DNA of 64,000 bases from positions 4,526,001 through 4,590,000 of the forward strand of contig NZ_CP080412.1 in NCBI RefSeq assembly GCF_019457635.1, in the 5' to 3' direction. Source of the stretch: Shewanella mangrovisoli. Lineage in GTDB: Bacteria > Pseudomonadota > Gammaproteobacteria > Enterobacterales > Shewanellaceae. The stretch's first letter is position 1. Every line of letters starts with the position of its first letter. The notes beneath the pieces are model-generated. The model had not been told where the DNA came from, searched no databases, and worked only from the letters and a program-made list of their open reading frames with translations. Of the stretch, positions 34,492 to 42,008 are shown in pieces. The position numbers were made by a program, and so were the translations under genes.

Positions 34492-36267
34492 TTAGCTATC
34501 CGCTTTTTCTTGAGTGAACAAGGCATCAATAAATTCTTTAGAATTAAAGGTACGCAAATCATCAATTTGCTCACCCACGCCAATATAGCGTAGCGGGATT
34601 TTAAACTTGTCGGCAATCGCAAACACCACGCCGCCTTTAGCAGTACCGTCGAGCTTGCTGATGGTCATGCCGGTAACGCCCACAGCCTCTTGGAATAGCT
34701 GCGCTTGGCTAATAGCATTTTGGCCCGTGCTCGCATCTAAGGTCAGCATGACTTCGTGCGGCGCCTCTGGGTCAAGCTTCTTCATCACCCGCACCACTTT
34801 CTTAAGCTCTTCCATCAGATGCGACTTGTTTTGCAGACGACCGGCAGTATCGGCAATCAAGATATCAATCTTACGGGCCTTGGCCGCTTGCAACGCATCG
34901 AAGAGTACCGAGGCACTGTCGGCGCCCGTATGCTGAGCCACCACGGGAATATTATTGCGTTGACCCCAAACCTGTAATTGCTCAACCGCTGCAGCACGGA
35001 AGGTATCGCCCGCCGCTAACATCACAGACTTACCCTGACGCTGATATTGCTTCGCCAGTTTACCGATAGTGGTGGTTTTACCCACGCCGTTAACACCAAC
35101 CATTAAAATCACATAGGGGCCGTTAGCATTTTCAGGCACTAAAGGGATAGCGACAGGGTCGAGCGTCTTCTGCATTTCATCACGCAGTAAATCGTAGAGT
35201 GCTTCGGCATCCTTTAATTGCTTGCGGGACGCATGTTCGGTCAGGCTCTGGATAAGGCGTGAAGTAGTTTCTACACCCACGTCGGCGATTAATAGCTGCT
35301 CTTCCAGCTCTTCAAACAGATCATCATCGATTTTTTTACCACGGAATAAACCAATGAAACCGCTACCAATATTTTCGCTGGTGCGCATCAAGCCGCGTTT
35401 TAACCGCGCGAAGAAGCTTTCTTTGGCGGGTTTTGCCTGAGGTTCGGGTTGTTGCTCAAGGGGTTGTTCAGCTTGGTTCTGTGCAGCGGCAATTCGTTCT
35501 GCTTCAGCTTGGGCTTCTGCTTGGGCTGCTGCGGCCTGCTGCGCGGCAACTCTTTCCGCTTCGGCTTTTTCAGCGGCTAACTGTTCTGCCTGAGCTTGCT
35601 CCGCCGCTAAACGTGCGGCTTGTTCTTCAGCAACACGCTGCGCTTCCGCTTCTGCTTGGGCTTTTGCGGCTTGTTCCGCAGCAACTCTTTCCGCTTCGGC
35701 TTTTTCTGCAGCTAACTGTTCTGCCTGTGCTTGCTCCGCCGCTAAACGCGCGGCTTCGGCAGCCTGTTGTTCGGCTAAACGTGCAGCTTGCTCTTCGGCA
35801 ACACGCTGGGCTTCAGCTTGAGCTTTTGCGGCTTGTTCTGCGGCAATTCTTTCTGCTTCGGCTTTTTCTGCGGCTAACTGTTCTGCCTGCGCTTGCTCCG
35901 CCGCTAAACGCGCGGCTTCGGCTGCCTGCTGTTCGGCTAAACGTGCAGCTTGCTCTTCTGCAACACGCAGTGCTTCAGCTTGGGCTTTTGCGGCTTGTTC
36001 CGCAGCAATTCTTTCCGCTTCGGCTTTCTCTGTTTGTGCTTTTTCAGCGGCTAACTGTTCTGCCAGTGCTTGCTCGGCCGCTAATTTGTCGGCTAGCGCC
36101 TGCTCGGCTGCGGCTTTTTCAGCCGCGAGACGGGCTTCTTCAGCTTGCTGCTTTGCTAATGCTTCGGCTTGCTCGGTTTGCGATGGAGTAGAGACTGGGG
36201 TTTGCTCGACAACCTCATCTTGTGATTTATCTTTACGAAACCAGGAGAAAAAACCTTTCTTTGCCAT
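34492..36267 (-). CDS. ftsY: FtsY, SRP receptor with expanded repeat-rich A domain
   Basis: A 591-residue SRP receptor GTPase; E. coli FtsY has 497. The C-terminal NG domain (about 290-591) carries VGVNGVGKTTTIGKLAKQY, DTAGRLQNKSHL and TISKLDGTAKGG and receives SRP-bound ribosomes at the membrane. The N-terminal A domain (about 20-270) is an almost pure run of Ala, Glu, Gln, Lys and Arg in tandem repeats of about 54 residues, expected to form a long helix that binds membrane or SecYEG. First gene of ftsYEX. Confidence 0.95.
   Translation of the reverse strand: MAKKGFFSWFRKDKSQDEVVEQTPVSTPSQTEQAEALAKQQAEEARLAAEKAAAEQALADKLAAEQALAEQLAAEKAQTEKAEAERIAAEQAAKAQAEALRVAEEQAARLAEQQAAEAARLAAEQAQAEQLAAEKAEAERIAAEQAAKAQAEAQRVAEEQAARLAEQQAAEAARLAAEQAQAEQLAAEKAEAERVAAEQAAKAQAEAEAQRVAEEQAARLAAEQAQAEQLAAEKAEAERVAAQQAAAAQAEAQAEAERIAAAQNQAEQPLEQQPEPQAKPAKESFFARLKRGLMRTSENIGSGFIGLFRGKKIDDDLFEELEEQLLIADVGVETTSRLIQSLTEHASRKQLKDAEALYDLLRDEMQKTLDPVAIPLVPENANGPYVILMVGVNGVGKTTTIGKLAKQYQRQGKSVMLAAGDTFRAAAVEQLQVWGQRNNIPVVAQHTGADSASVLFDALQAAKARKIDILIADTAGRLQNKSHLMEELKKVVRVMKKLDPEAPHEVMLTLDASTGQNAISQAQLFQEAVGVTGMTISKLDGTAKGGVVFAIADKFKIPLRYIGVGEQIDDLRTFNSKEFIDALFTQEKADS
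35460..36120. repeat. Tandem repeats (about 162 bp period) in ftsY
   Basis: The minus-strand units encode AEAERIAAEQAAKAQAEAQR followed by VAEEQAARLAEQQAAEAARL and AAEQAQAEQLAAEK, 54 residues per turn. GCTAACTGTTCTGCCTG recurs at 35711 and 35873, exactly 162 bp apart. About three copies are present; one lacks 11-12 residues. In-frame expansion or contraction by slippage is likely. Confidence 0.85.
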
Positions 36268-36480
36268 GTGTAATTCCAGCGCTCTACTTCAGTGTTGAAT
36301 TTAAAATAAGACCCTGCCGTTATACCAGATTACCGCGGCAATTACGCCCAAAAAGTCGGCAATTAGTTCTGCTCTATCAGCCTTCTCACCTTTTACTAGG
36401 AGTTTGATATAAAATAGTGGCCTTTATAAAGGTGGCATAGTCTACCACTTTCTTTCTTCAGGCAAAATCACGGGGGCACT

Positions 36481-37128
36481 TTGGCTAATAATCGTGCAAA
36501 CAACAAGCAAGTGACCAAGAGTCAAACGGCCAACAAGAAAGCCGGTAGCGGCCAAGTGCGGATCATTGCCGGGCAATGGCGTTCGCGCAAACTGCCCATC
36601 CATGATTTAGACGGCCTGCGGCCGACCACAGATAGAGTCCGCGAAACCCTATTTAACTGGCTCGCCAATGATATTGCCCATGCAAGGGTGCTCGACTGCT
36701 TTGGTGGCAGTGGTGCCTTGGCGCTTGAGTCTCTCTCGCGCTACGCCAGTTACGCCAAGATTATCGAGTTGCAACGCCCTGCCGCCATGCAACTTAAAGC
36801 GAATCTCAATACCCTCAAGTGCGACAATGCCGAGGTACTCAACGCCGATACTTTAGTCGTGCTGCAAAATGGCTGCGACCAAGGGTTTGATGTGGTGTTT
36901 ATCGATCCACCTTTCCGTAAAGGCTTGGCAGAAAAAACCATTCGGCTATTGGATAGCAAAGGTTGGCTTAATGATGGTGCGTTAATTTATGTGGAGATTG
37001 AGTCGGAATTAACCCAAATGGCAGTCCCAGCGACTTGGCAACCGCTCAAAGACAAGACCGCAGGGCAAGTCAGCTATCGCTTATATCAATACCAAGCCGA
37101 AGACTCTCCGGCTAACACCGAGGAATAG
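36481..37128 (+). CDS. rsmD: RsmD, 16S rRNA m2G966 methyltransferase
   Basis: A 215-residue SAM-dependent RNA methyltransferase. Motifs: RIIAGQWRSRKLPIHD, LRPTTDRVRETLFNWL, motif I LDCFGGSGALALE and the catalytic DPPF in VVFIDPPFRKG. It methylates guanine 966 of 16S rRNA. The start is TTG at 36481, preceded by GGGGGCAC; no ATG fits better. It is divergent from ftsY, as in other gammaproteobacteria, and lies 1 bp before the next gene. Confidence 0.93.
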   Translation: MANNRANNKQVTKSQTANKKAGSGQVRIIAGQWRSRKLPIHDLDGLRPTTDRVRETLFNWLANDIAHARVLDCFGGSGALALESLSRYASYAKIIELQRPAAMQLKANLNTLKCDNAEVLNADTLVVLQNGCDQGFDVVFIDPPFRKGLAEKTIRLLDSKGWLNDGALIYVEIESELTQMAVPATWQPLKDKTAGQVSYRLYQYQAEDSPANTEE

Positions 37129-37129
37129 C

Positions 37130-37402
37130 ATGTCGTTACTGATCAATATGGGCAAAGCCATTACCTTAATCGCGTGGCTGATGATGGCTTATAACCTTGT
37201 TATGCCTTTTGCAGGCAATATCGGCATTATTCTCAATATCTTGCTTGGCATTACTTGCTTGATGCATTGCTTCCAAGTTGCCATCTTCCATATGCTGTTT
37301 AAAAACCTGCTGACACTACGCAAACAAGATTATCTGCAAGTGTTTATCTTCGGCGTATTTAGTTTATTGAGCTATCGTCGACAGGTGTTGGCGCAGGCGT
37401 AA
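37130..37402 (+). CDS. DUF1145 (YhhL-like) small membrane protein
   Basis: A 90-residue protein with two or three membrane helices (TLIAWLMMAYNLVMPFAG, IIGIILNILLG-like, CLMHCFQVAIFHMLF), typical of DUF1145, which accompanies rsmD/ftsY in enteric bacteria. Role unknown. It begins one base after the rsmD stop. Its last 44 bp overlap the end of the convergent GlxA-type gene. Confidence 0.85.
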   Translation: MSLLINMGKAITLIAWLMMAYNLVMPFAGNIGIILNILLGITCLMHCFQVAIFHMLFKNLLTLRKQDYLQVFIFGVFSLLSYRRQVLAQA

Positions 37403-38372
37403 GCGTACTAAAACGTTGTCGAAACGCACTCGGGGTTAGGCCGGTAATACGGGTAAAGGCCTTACGACAGGCGCTCACATCCTCATAGCCCACTTGGTGC
37501 GCTATGGTCTCGAAACTCTGTGGACTATTTTCGAGTAAGTCACAGGCCTTTTGGATCCTGAGTTTTTGCAGGTATTCATTAGGTTTATGCCCTGTCGCTT
37601 TCACAAAACGTCGCAAAAAAGTTCGCTCGCCCATACAACACTGCTGCGCCAAAGCCGCAACACTAATCGGCTGACCATAGTCGGTTTGTAGGCGATTTTG
37701 CAGATTCAAGATAACAGTATCCCCATGGTCTCGCTTAGGTAAAAACTGTTGGTAATAACGCTGTTCACGCCCGCCGGTGTCGATAACAAGGTACTTACCC
37801 AGCTGGCGCATGACTTTCACATGGCAAAACTGCGCGACTAACTCCAACCCCAAGTCGAGCCAAGACATCATGCCAGCAGCTGTGATGATATCGCCCTCGT
37901 TGACCATGATTTTCTCGATCTCGAGTTTTACCTGCGGATATTGAGTCTCAAATGTTTCCACTAATCCCCAATGGGTTGTCGCCTTGCGACCATCAAGTAA
38001 ACCCGCGGCGGCCAGCACAAATGCTCCCGCACAAGCGGAGCACAGGATAGCGCCTTGGGCATGTTGCTGTTGTAACCATAATCGCAATGAAGGCGCCGCA
38101 TTGAAGTAAAACTCAGTCTCGATGCTCGGCGGGATAATCACTAACTGATAACTCTCTTCGAGACTCATCTCTTCTAGGGATAACCGAGTCACTGCAAAAC
38201 TGCTTGAGCTTAGGGAATTATTTTCGTCAGCTAACATCAGCTTGTTAGCCACCAGCAACATCTCTTCTAGGCCAAATACGGCAGAAGTTAAACAACCGGG
38301 TATGGCTAATATCGCCACTTTTAATGGGGATGGCTCGGCAAAATTTGTCAATTTAAGCACCATAGATGTCAT
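37359..38372 (-). CDS. GlxA-type AraC regulator (DJ-1/PfpI domain plus AraC HTH)
   Basis: A 337-residue regulator. The N-terminal half is a DJ-1/PfpI glutaminase-like domain (about 15-195; KVAILAIPGCLTSAVFGLEE, nucleophile-elbow-like CSACAGAFVLAAAGLLDG). The C-terminal 100 residues are an AraC double helix-turn-helix (FLRRFVKATGHKPNEYLQKL, then ETIAHQVGYEDVSACRKAF). GlxA-type regulators commonly sense small nitrogen compounds. I start at 38372 (AAGAG upstream); a longer frame to 38474 would overlap the divergent hydrolase gene. It likely controls that hydrolase. Confidence 0.87.
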   Translation of the reverse strand: MTSMVLKLTNFAEPSPLKVAILAIPGCLTSAVFGLEEMLLVANKLMLADENNSLSSSSFAVTRLSLEEMSLEESYQLVIIPPSIETEFYFNAAPSLRLWLQQQHAQGAILCSACAGAFVLAAAGLLDGRKATTHWGLVETFETQYPQVKLEIEKIMVNEGDIITAAGMMSWLDLGLELVAQFCHVKVMRQLGKYLVIDTGGREQRYYQQFLPKRDHGDTVILNLQNRLQTDYGQPISVAALAQQCCMGERTFLRRFVKATGHKPNEYLQKLRIQKACDLLENSPQSFETIAHQVGYEDVSACRKAFTRITGLTPSAFRQRFSTLTPAPTPVDDSSIN

Positions 38373-38457
38373 TTCTGCCACTCTTAATGGGCATGAATCT
38401 ACCGCAAACTCTCCTTCGAAGACATCTTTTGCAAGAGAAAACGAATAGGAGAAAATT

Positions 38458-38994
38458 ATGTCGAGCTTAAACAAGATCTCAGCGAACAGCGCCTTAGTGA
38501 TTATTGATGTGCAGAATGACTACTTTCCCAATGGGGCTTACCCACAATGGCAAGTCGATGAGGCATTAGCGCGCACCTTGCACTCAGTGCAACGTGCCCA
38601 GCAACAGGCGATACCTATTATTCTCGTGCAGCATATTGCCGATACGACTCAGGGTGAGGCGCCCTTTTTTAACCCAAACACCCAAGGGGTTGAAATCCAT
38701 CCAGCGCTTTTAGCAGAGCTGCCCAAAGCGCCTATTGTGGTAAAACAATTTGCCGACAGTTTCGATGGCACAGAGCTGGCCAATCTACTCCAAGATATGC
38801 AGGTCAAGCATTTACTGTTATGCGGCATCATGACGCAAAACTGCGTGACCCATACGGCGCTATCGCCCGCGGCACAAGCCTACTCAGTACAAGTGATTGC
38901 CGATGCCTGCACTGCTCCCACGCAAATGGTGCATCACATTTCGCTAACCGCCTTGTCCCGCAGAGTGGCATTAATCAATAGCCAAGACTTATAA
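38458..38994 (+). CDS. Isochorismatase-family cysteine hydrolase
   Basis: A 178-residue hydrolase of the isochorismatase/nicotinamidase superfamily. The catalytic triad is visible: Asp in ALVIIDVQNDYF, Lys in VVKQFADSFDGT and Cys in LLCGIMTQNCVTHTA. The non-prolyl cis-peptide region precedes the cysteine. AGGAG lies before the ATG. Family members cleave amides or vinyl ethers; the substrate is unknown and it should not be assumed to act on isochorismate. It is divergent from the GlxA-type regulator. Confidence 0.88.
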   Translation: MSSLNKISANSALVIIDVQNDYFPNGAYPQWQVDEALARTLHSVQRAQQQAIPIILVQHIADTTQGEAPFFNPNTQGVEIHPALLAELPKAPIVVKQFADSFDGTELANLLQDMQVKHLLLCGIMTQNCVTHTALSPAAQAYSVQVIADACTAPTQMVHHISLTALSRRVALINSQDL

Positions 38995-39006
38995 GGTCTG
39001 ATAGCA

Positions 39007-39030
39007 AAAAGCCCTCTTTCGAGGGCTTTT
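39007..39030. terminator. Bidirectional terminator between the cysteine hydrolase and cymA
   Basis: Stem AAAAGCCCTC/GAGGGCTTTT with a TTTC loop, 12 bp after the hydrolase stop and 33 bp after that of cymA. T-runs lie on both sides. Confidence 0.9.
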
Positions 39031-39063
39031 GATTTGAATATCAAGCTATTGAAGCGCTAAACC

Positions 39064-39627
39064 TTATCCTTTTGGATAGGGGTGAGCGACACCTTTGTGA
39101 CAATCCACACAGGTCTTTCTCGCTTCAGGATCTTTCTTGAAGTTATTGCTGTGCATTCTCACAGCCATTGGCTTCATGGTATCAGGTTGATTTTCATAAA
39201 TACGAGTATGGCAGTGTTGGCAGTTCGCAGAGTCATTACCACGGAAGTAAGCTAAAGCTTTGTCTGCTTGCTCTTTGCGGTTTTCGTCTAACCAAGCTTG
39301 AGTGTTAAAGCCATCGATCGTTAAGAAACCATATAAGTCTTTAGATACGATGATCTTCTTGATCAAGTAATCCACAGGACCATGTGGTAAGTGGCAGTCT
39401 TGACATTGTACAGTCACACCAGCACGACCACCGCCGTGGGCAGAAGCTAACACTTCATCTTTCAATGAGTGGTTGCTATGGCAGCTCATACAGAATGCGT
39501 CTTCGCTTGTCGCATGTAAGGTTTGTTGGGTTGCAAAATAGCCGACAACACCGATAACAATACCGACGACGATCAGCGCCAGGATGGAATATTTTGCGCT
39601 TGGTTTAAATAGTGCACGCCAGTTCAT
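39064..39627 (-). CDS. cymA: CymA, membrane tetraheme menaquinol dehydrogenase
   Basis: A 187-residue NapC/NirT-family cytochrome. One N-terminal membrane anchor (about 14-34, YSILALIVVGIVIGVVGYF) is followed by a periplasmic domain with four CxxCH sites (CMSCH, CQDCH, CQHCH, CVDCH). CymA oxidises menaquinol and hands electrons to periplasmic reductases for fumarate, nitrate, nitrite, DMSO, iron and manganese oxides in Shewanella. Length equals that of the S. oneidensis protein. The start at 39627 follows GGAG; nine extra codons upstream are rejected. It stands alone, and its quinone is made by the men genes in this window. Confidence 0.96.
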   Translation of the reverse strand: MNWRALFKPSAKYSILALIVVGIVIGVVGYFATQQTLHATSEDAFCMSCHSNHSLKDEVLASAHGGGRAGVTVQCQDCHLPHGPVDYLIKKIIVSKDLYGFLTIDGFNTQAWLDENRKEQADKALAYFRGNDSANCQHCHTRIYENQPDTMKPMAVRMHSNNFKKDPEARKTCVDCHKGVAHPYPKG

Positions 39628-40039
39628 CACTCTATCTCCAAAAAATATTGTCAAAATTAGTTTTTATAAGACTATTTTATATTTTTTCATTTATTAGAAA
39701 TTTGATTCTAAGCCTAAAAATGCCCATTAATTTAAACTTAAAAGTGCAAAATGAGACTTAGGTCTAACTCTTAATACATAACTCACTCAACCCAGCTTAG
39801 CAGAGCTTGAGGGTACTTCAACTCACGCTAATACATTAATCATTATGCTAAGCGACCAATGATTAAGTACTACCTTATGAAGCTAAGGCAATGAAATCAT
39901 TTTTAGAATACAAAAATGTGATCAAGACGACATTTAACCTGCAAAGCCACAGTGTGATACATAAAAAACAAAATAAATATGAAACTTTTCACCAACTTTA
40001 ATGGTCATTAGAGGTAGACATTATTTTATGTGAGTTTTT
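39628..40039. other. Intergenic region upstream of cymA and the metal cluster
   Basis: 412 bp of AT-rich sequence with promoters for cymA (minus) and the small Cys-rich gene (plus). Half-sites TGTGA occur at 39917 and 39953 but lack a good partner, so no CRP site is called. The inverted repeat at 39836-39866 is the clearest element. Confidence 0.6.
39836..39866. repeat. Inverted repeat TTAATCATT-N13-AATGATTAA upstream of cymA
   Basis: Perfect 9-bp arms separated by 13 bases, 209 bp before the cymA start and 174 bp before the divergent gene. No T-run flanks it. It may be a regulatory site; the binding protein is unknown. Confidence 0.5.
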
Positions 40040-40402
40040 ATGGCTAAGTTTTGGATCACCATAGCACTGTTATTTTCACTTATCGCCCAATCGGCGATGG
40101 TGAATGCTATGCCAACTTCAGCGATGAATGACTTCCACGATACGCCCAGCATGCAGATGGTCGATGGCAAGATGAAGTGTACTATGCCAGATTGTCCTCC
40201 AGACGAATGCATGCTGCATTGCCAAGACTCCCTTACCAACCATTGTAAAACCCATTGTCTCGCACAACTTTATCTTACCGCCTCACAGCCTCAACTTGCC
40301 TTGATGAATCATGCAAGTAAGCGTATTGCGGTCCAAGGTTGGGCGATTCAAACGGCCGACCTCGGGTTAACCACGCCACCTCCCAACTCCGATTTGCTGT
40401 AA
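40040..40402 (+). CDS. Small exported Cys/Met/His-rich protein
   Basis: A 120-residue protein with a signal peptide (AKFWITIALLFSLIAQSAMV, then NA) and a mature part holding CTMPDC, CPPDECMLHCQDSL and HCKTHCLAQ, about eight cysteines with Met and His around them. This pattern suggests metal (copper) binding or redox-linked folding. It opens a run of exported metal-ligand-rich proteins leading to the RND pump genes. I do not recognise the family. Confidence 0.65.
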   Translation: MAKFWITIALLFSLIAQSAMVNAMPTSAMNDFHDTPSMQMVDGKMKCTMPDCPPDECMLHCQDSLTNHCKTHCLAQLYLTASQPQLALMNHASKRIAVQGWAIQTADLGLTTPPPNSDLL

Positions 40403-40497
40403 CCGATCTTTTTTAACGATTAAATCGATTCAATATTCTGCGACTGTGCCACCACGATTGCGCACCCTCGCGATACAGCAAATTTTTGGAGTTTATT

Positions 40498-40956
40498 ATG
40501 AAAGCCACTTTATTAAATAAAGCATTCGTTGGCGCTACTTTAATCATGAGCACTCTGGCGATTAGCGTGACTGCAACTGCGGCAACCTTAAAAGGCACTG
40601 ATACCCTCAATGTGGTCAGTATTAATGGCCAAGCCACTAAAGCCTTTAAACCTGTGCAATTGCCTGAAGGTAAAGTGCTGGTCGAAGTTAAATATCAAGA
40701 TCTGTTTAGCTATCGCGCCGATGATAGCGGCACGTGGGTCAAATCAGAGCCTTTATTCTTTACCCTAAATGTCGCGCCGGAATCCAATTACCAAATCAAC
40801 ACCCCAACTAAATTAGTCAGCGAATCCGATGCTAAACGTTTTATTAAAAACCCTAGTATTCAGTTAAGCGTGGATGGCGCCGCTCCGCAGCAACTACCAT
40901 TGCAAAACCACAGCCAATTAATGGCGGATATGCTGGAAAGTCACCCTTCTAAATAA
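40498..40956 (+). CDS. YccT-like exported protein (DUF2057)
   Basis: A 152-residue protein with a signal peptide (about 1-30, ending SVTATAATL) and a mature beta-rich domain of the YccT/DUF2057 family (NVVSINGQATKAFKPVQLPE, FSYRADDSGTWVKSEPLFFT). E. coli YccT limits curli secretion; the role here is unknown. The ATG at 40498 follows TTGGAG. It has no metal ligands in clusters, so its place within the metal gene run may be chance. Confidence 0.75.
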   Translation: MKATLLNKAFVGATLIMSTLAISVTATAATLKGTDTLNVVSINGQATKAFKPVQLPEGKVLVEVKYQDLFSYRADDSGTWVKSEPLFFTLNVAPESNYQINTPTKLVSESDAKRFIKNPSIQLSVDGAAPQQLPLQNHSQLMADMLESHPSK

Positions 40957-41027
40957 TAAACCTTAGGAGTTTACAAGCAGGGGCATTAACTGAAATGTGA
41001 GTTAACGCATTGCAGGATAATGCCTCT

Positions 41028-41504
41028 ATGCTAAAATCGAGTCGTTCATTATTTGGAATACATATGCATCACACACTGGGTCGTTCACTATTAGTCATTT
41101 TCACTTTACTCGCACTCGTCGGGCAAAGTGTTGCGTCTAATGGTCACGCGATGGTGATGCGCTCTATGGAGATGAGCGCTATGGTTCATCATCCTTCCAG
41201 CCAAGGAATGGACCATGCAGCCATGATGCAGATGAACACAGAGAACCGCTCTGACTCAAGTACAATGGCCAATACAGATTGCTGTAACGATCAAATGCTT
41301 CCCGGCGCGAAGCAGCACTGCTGTGATGGCACCACATCCTGTCTCAACGACTGTGGACATTGTTTAATGATTTCAGTTGCTGGCACTCTTTTCAGCCCAC
41401 ACCTTTGGCCGAGTGTGAGTCTGAGCGATACCCCAGTGGCCACTCCTATGCCTCATTTCCACTCGATCTCTTTGTCTTCGGCCTTTAAACCGCCGATAGC
41501 CTAG
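41028..41504 (+). CDS. Exported Met/His/Cys-rich protein, CopL-like
   Basis: A 158-residue protein. After a hydrophobic leader (about 15-35, SLLVIFTLLALVGQSVASNG) comes a stretch dense in Met and His (AMVMRSMEMSAMVHHPSSQG, then MDHAAMMQMN) and a cysteine cluster (DCCNDQML, HCCDGTTSCLNDCGHC). The order resembles CopL, a small metal-binding protein of copper operons; that identity is tentative. Two starts are possible: 41028 (AGGA upstream) and 41064. Confidence 0.6.
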   Translation: MLKSSRSLFGIHMHHTLGRSLLVIFTLLALVGQSVASNGHAMVMRSMEMSAMVHHPSSQGMDHAAMMQMNTENRSDSSTMANTDCCNDQMLPGAKQHCCDGTTSCLNDCGHCLMISVAGTLFSPHLWPSVSLSDTPVATPMPHFHSISLSSAFKPPIA

Positions 41505-41726
41505 CCTCATTGCGCCCTTTTTTCAGGGCAAACCAAGCTAACAAAACAATTTATTTCGCCGTTTATTGTGGTGCGCCAACATCTAAGCACCCAGAGTAAA
41601 GCAAAAGCGTTGTACTGAACACACAGGCCACTGTGTCGACCCTTTCTCGCGCCTCAAAGCGCTAGAATCTCGCAGTCACGTTTTATGCACTCATATTCGG
41701 CTATAAAACCCGATGGAGTGAACAAT

Positions 41727-41987
41727 ATGAAAACCTTAACTAATCTTGCCTTAGTTGCATTTTTAATGACCAGCACCAGTGTGTTTGCTACGGCAACACC
41801 CCATGAGCATCACCACAACAATGCTGCGCCACAGGAACAAGCCCAAGCCTATGTGTGCCCTATGCACCCCGAAGTGACAGGCAACAAAGGTGATACTTGC
41901 CCTAAATGTGGCATGAACTTAGAGCCAAAAGCGACGGAAGAAAAAATGGCTGACGGTGCAATGCACAAAGATCACGCGCACCACTAA
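41727..41987 (+). CDS. Small exported heavy-metal-binding-domain protein
   Basis: An 86-residue protein: signal peptide (KTLTNLALVAFLMTSTSVFA), a His-rich segment (HEHHHNN), one heavy-metal-binding domain of the CPMHPEV type (YVCPMHPEVTGNKGDTCP, then KCGMNLEP) and a His-rich tail (HKDHAHH). The same domain is found twice in the downstream CusB-like adaptor, so this may be a periplasmic metal chaperone feeding the pump. GGAG precedes the ATG at 41727; 22 bp separate it from the next gene. Confidence 0.8.
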   Translation: MKTLTNLALVAFLMTSTSVFATATPHEHHHNNAAPQEQAQAYVCPMHPEVTGNKGDTCPKCGMNLEPKATEEKMADGAMHKDHAHH

Positions 41988-42008
41988 GCTAGGCTGGAGA
42001 TGAGGCAT

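Noticed and set aside
35433..36191. 252-codon open frame opposite ftsY, rich in Leu, Arg and Val
   Set aside because: It is the antisense shadow of the Ala/Glu/Gln repeat in ftsY; repetitive GC-rich codons keep several frames open. No ribosome site or family match.
38373..38474. 34-residue N-terminal extension of the GlxA-type gene
   Set aside because: It would overlap the divergent hydrolase start and has no homology-like features; the start at 38372 is more sensible.
38458..38994. A role of the isochorismatase-type hydrolase in the menaquinone pathway
   Set aside because: The superfamily name is historical. It is 7 kb from men, divergent from a GlxA-type regulator, and the substrate residues cannot be judged.
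39917..39970. TGTGA half-sites as CRP boxes for cymA or the Cys-rich gene
   Set aside because: The partner half-sites are too poor (CGACA, AAAAA).
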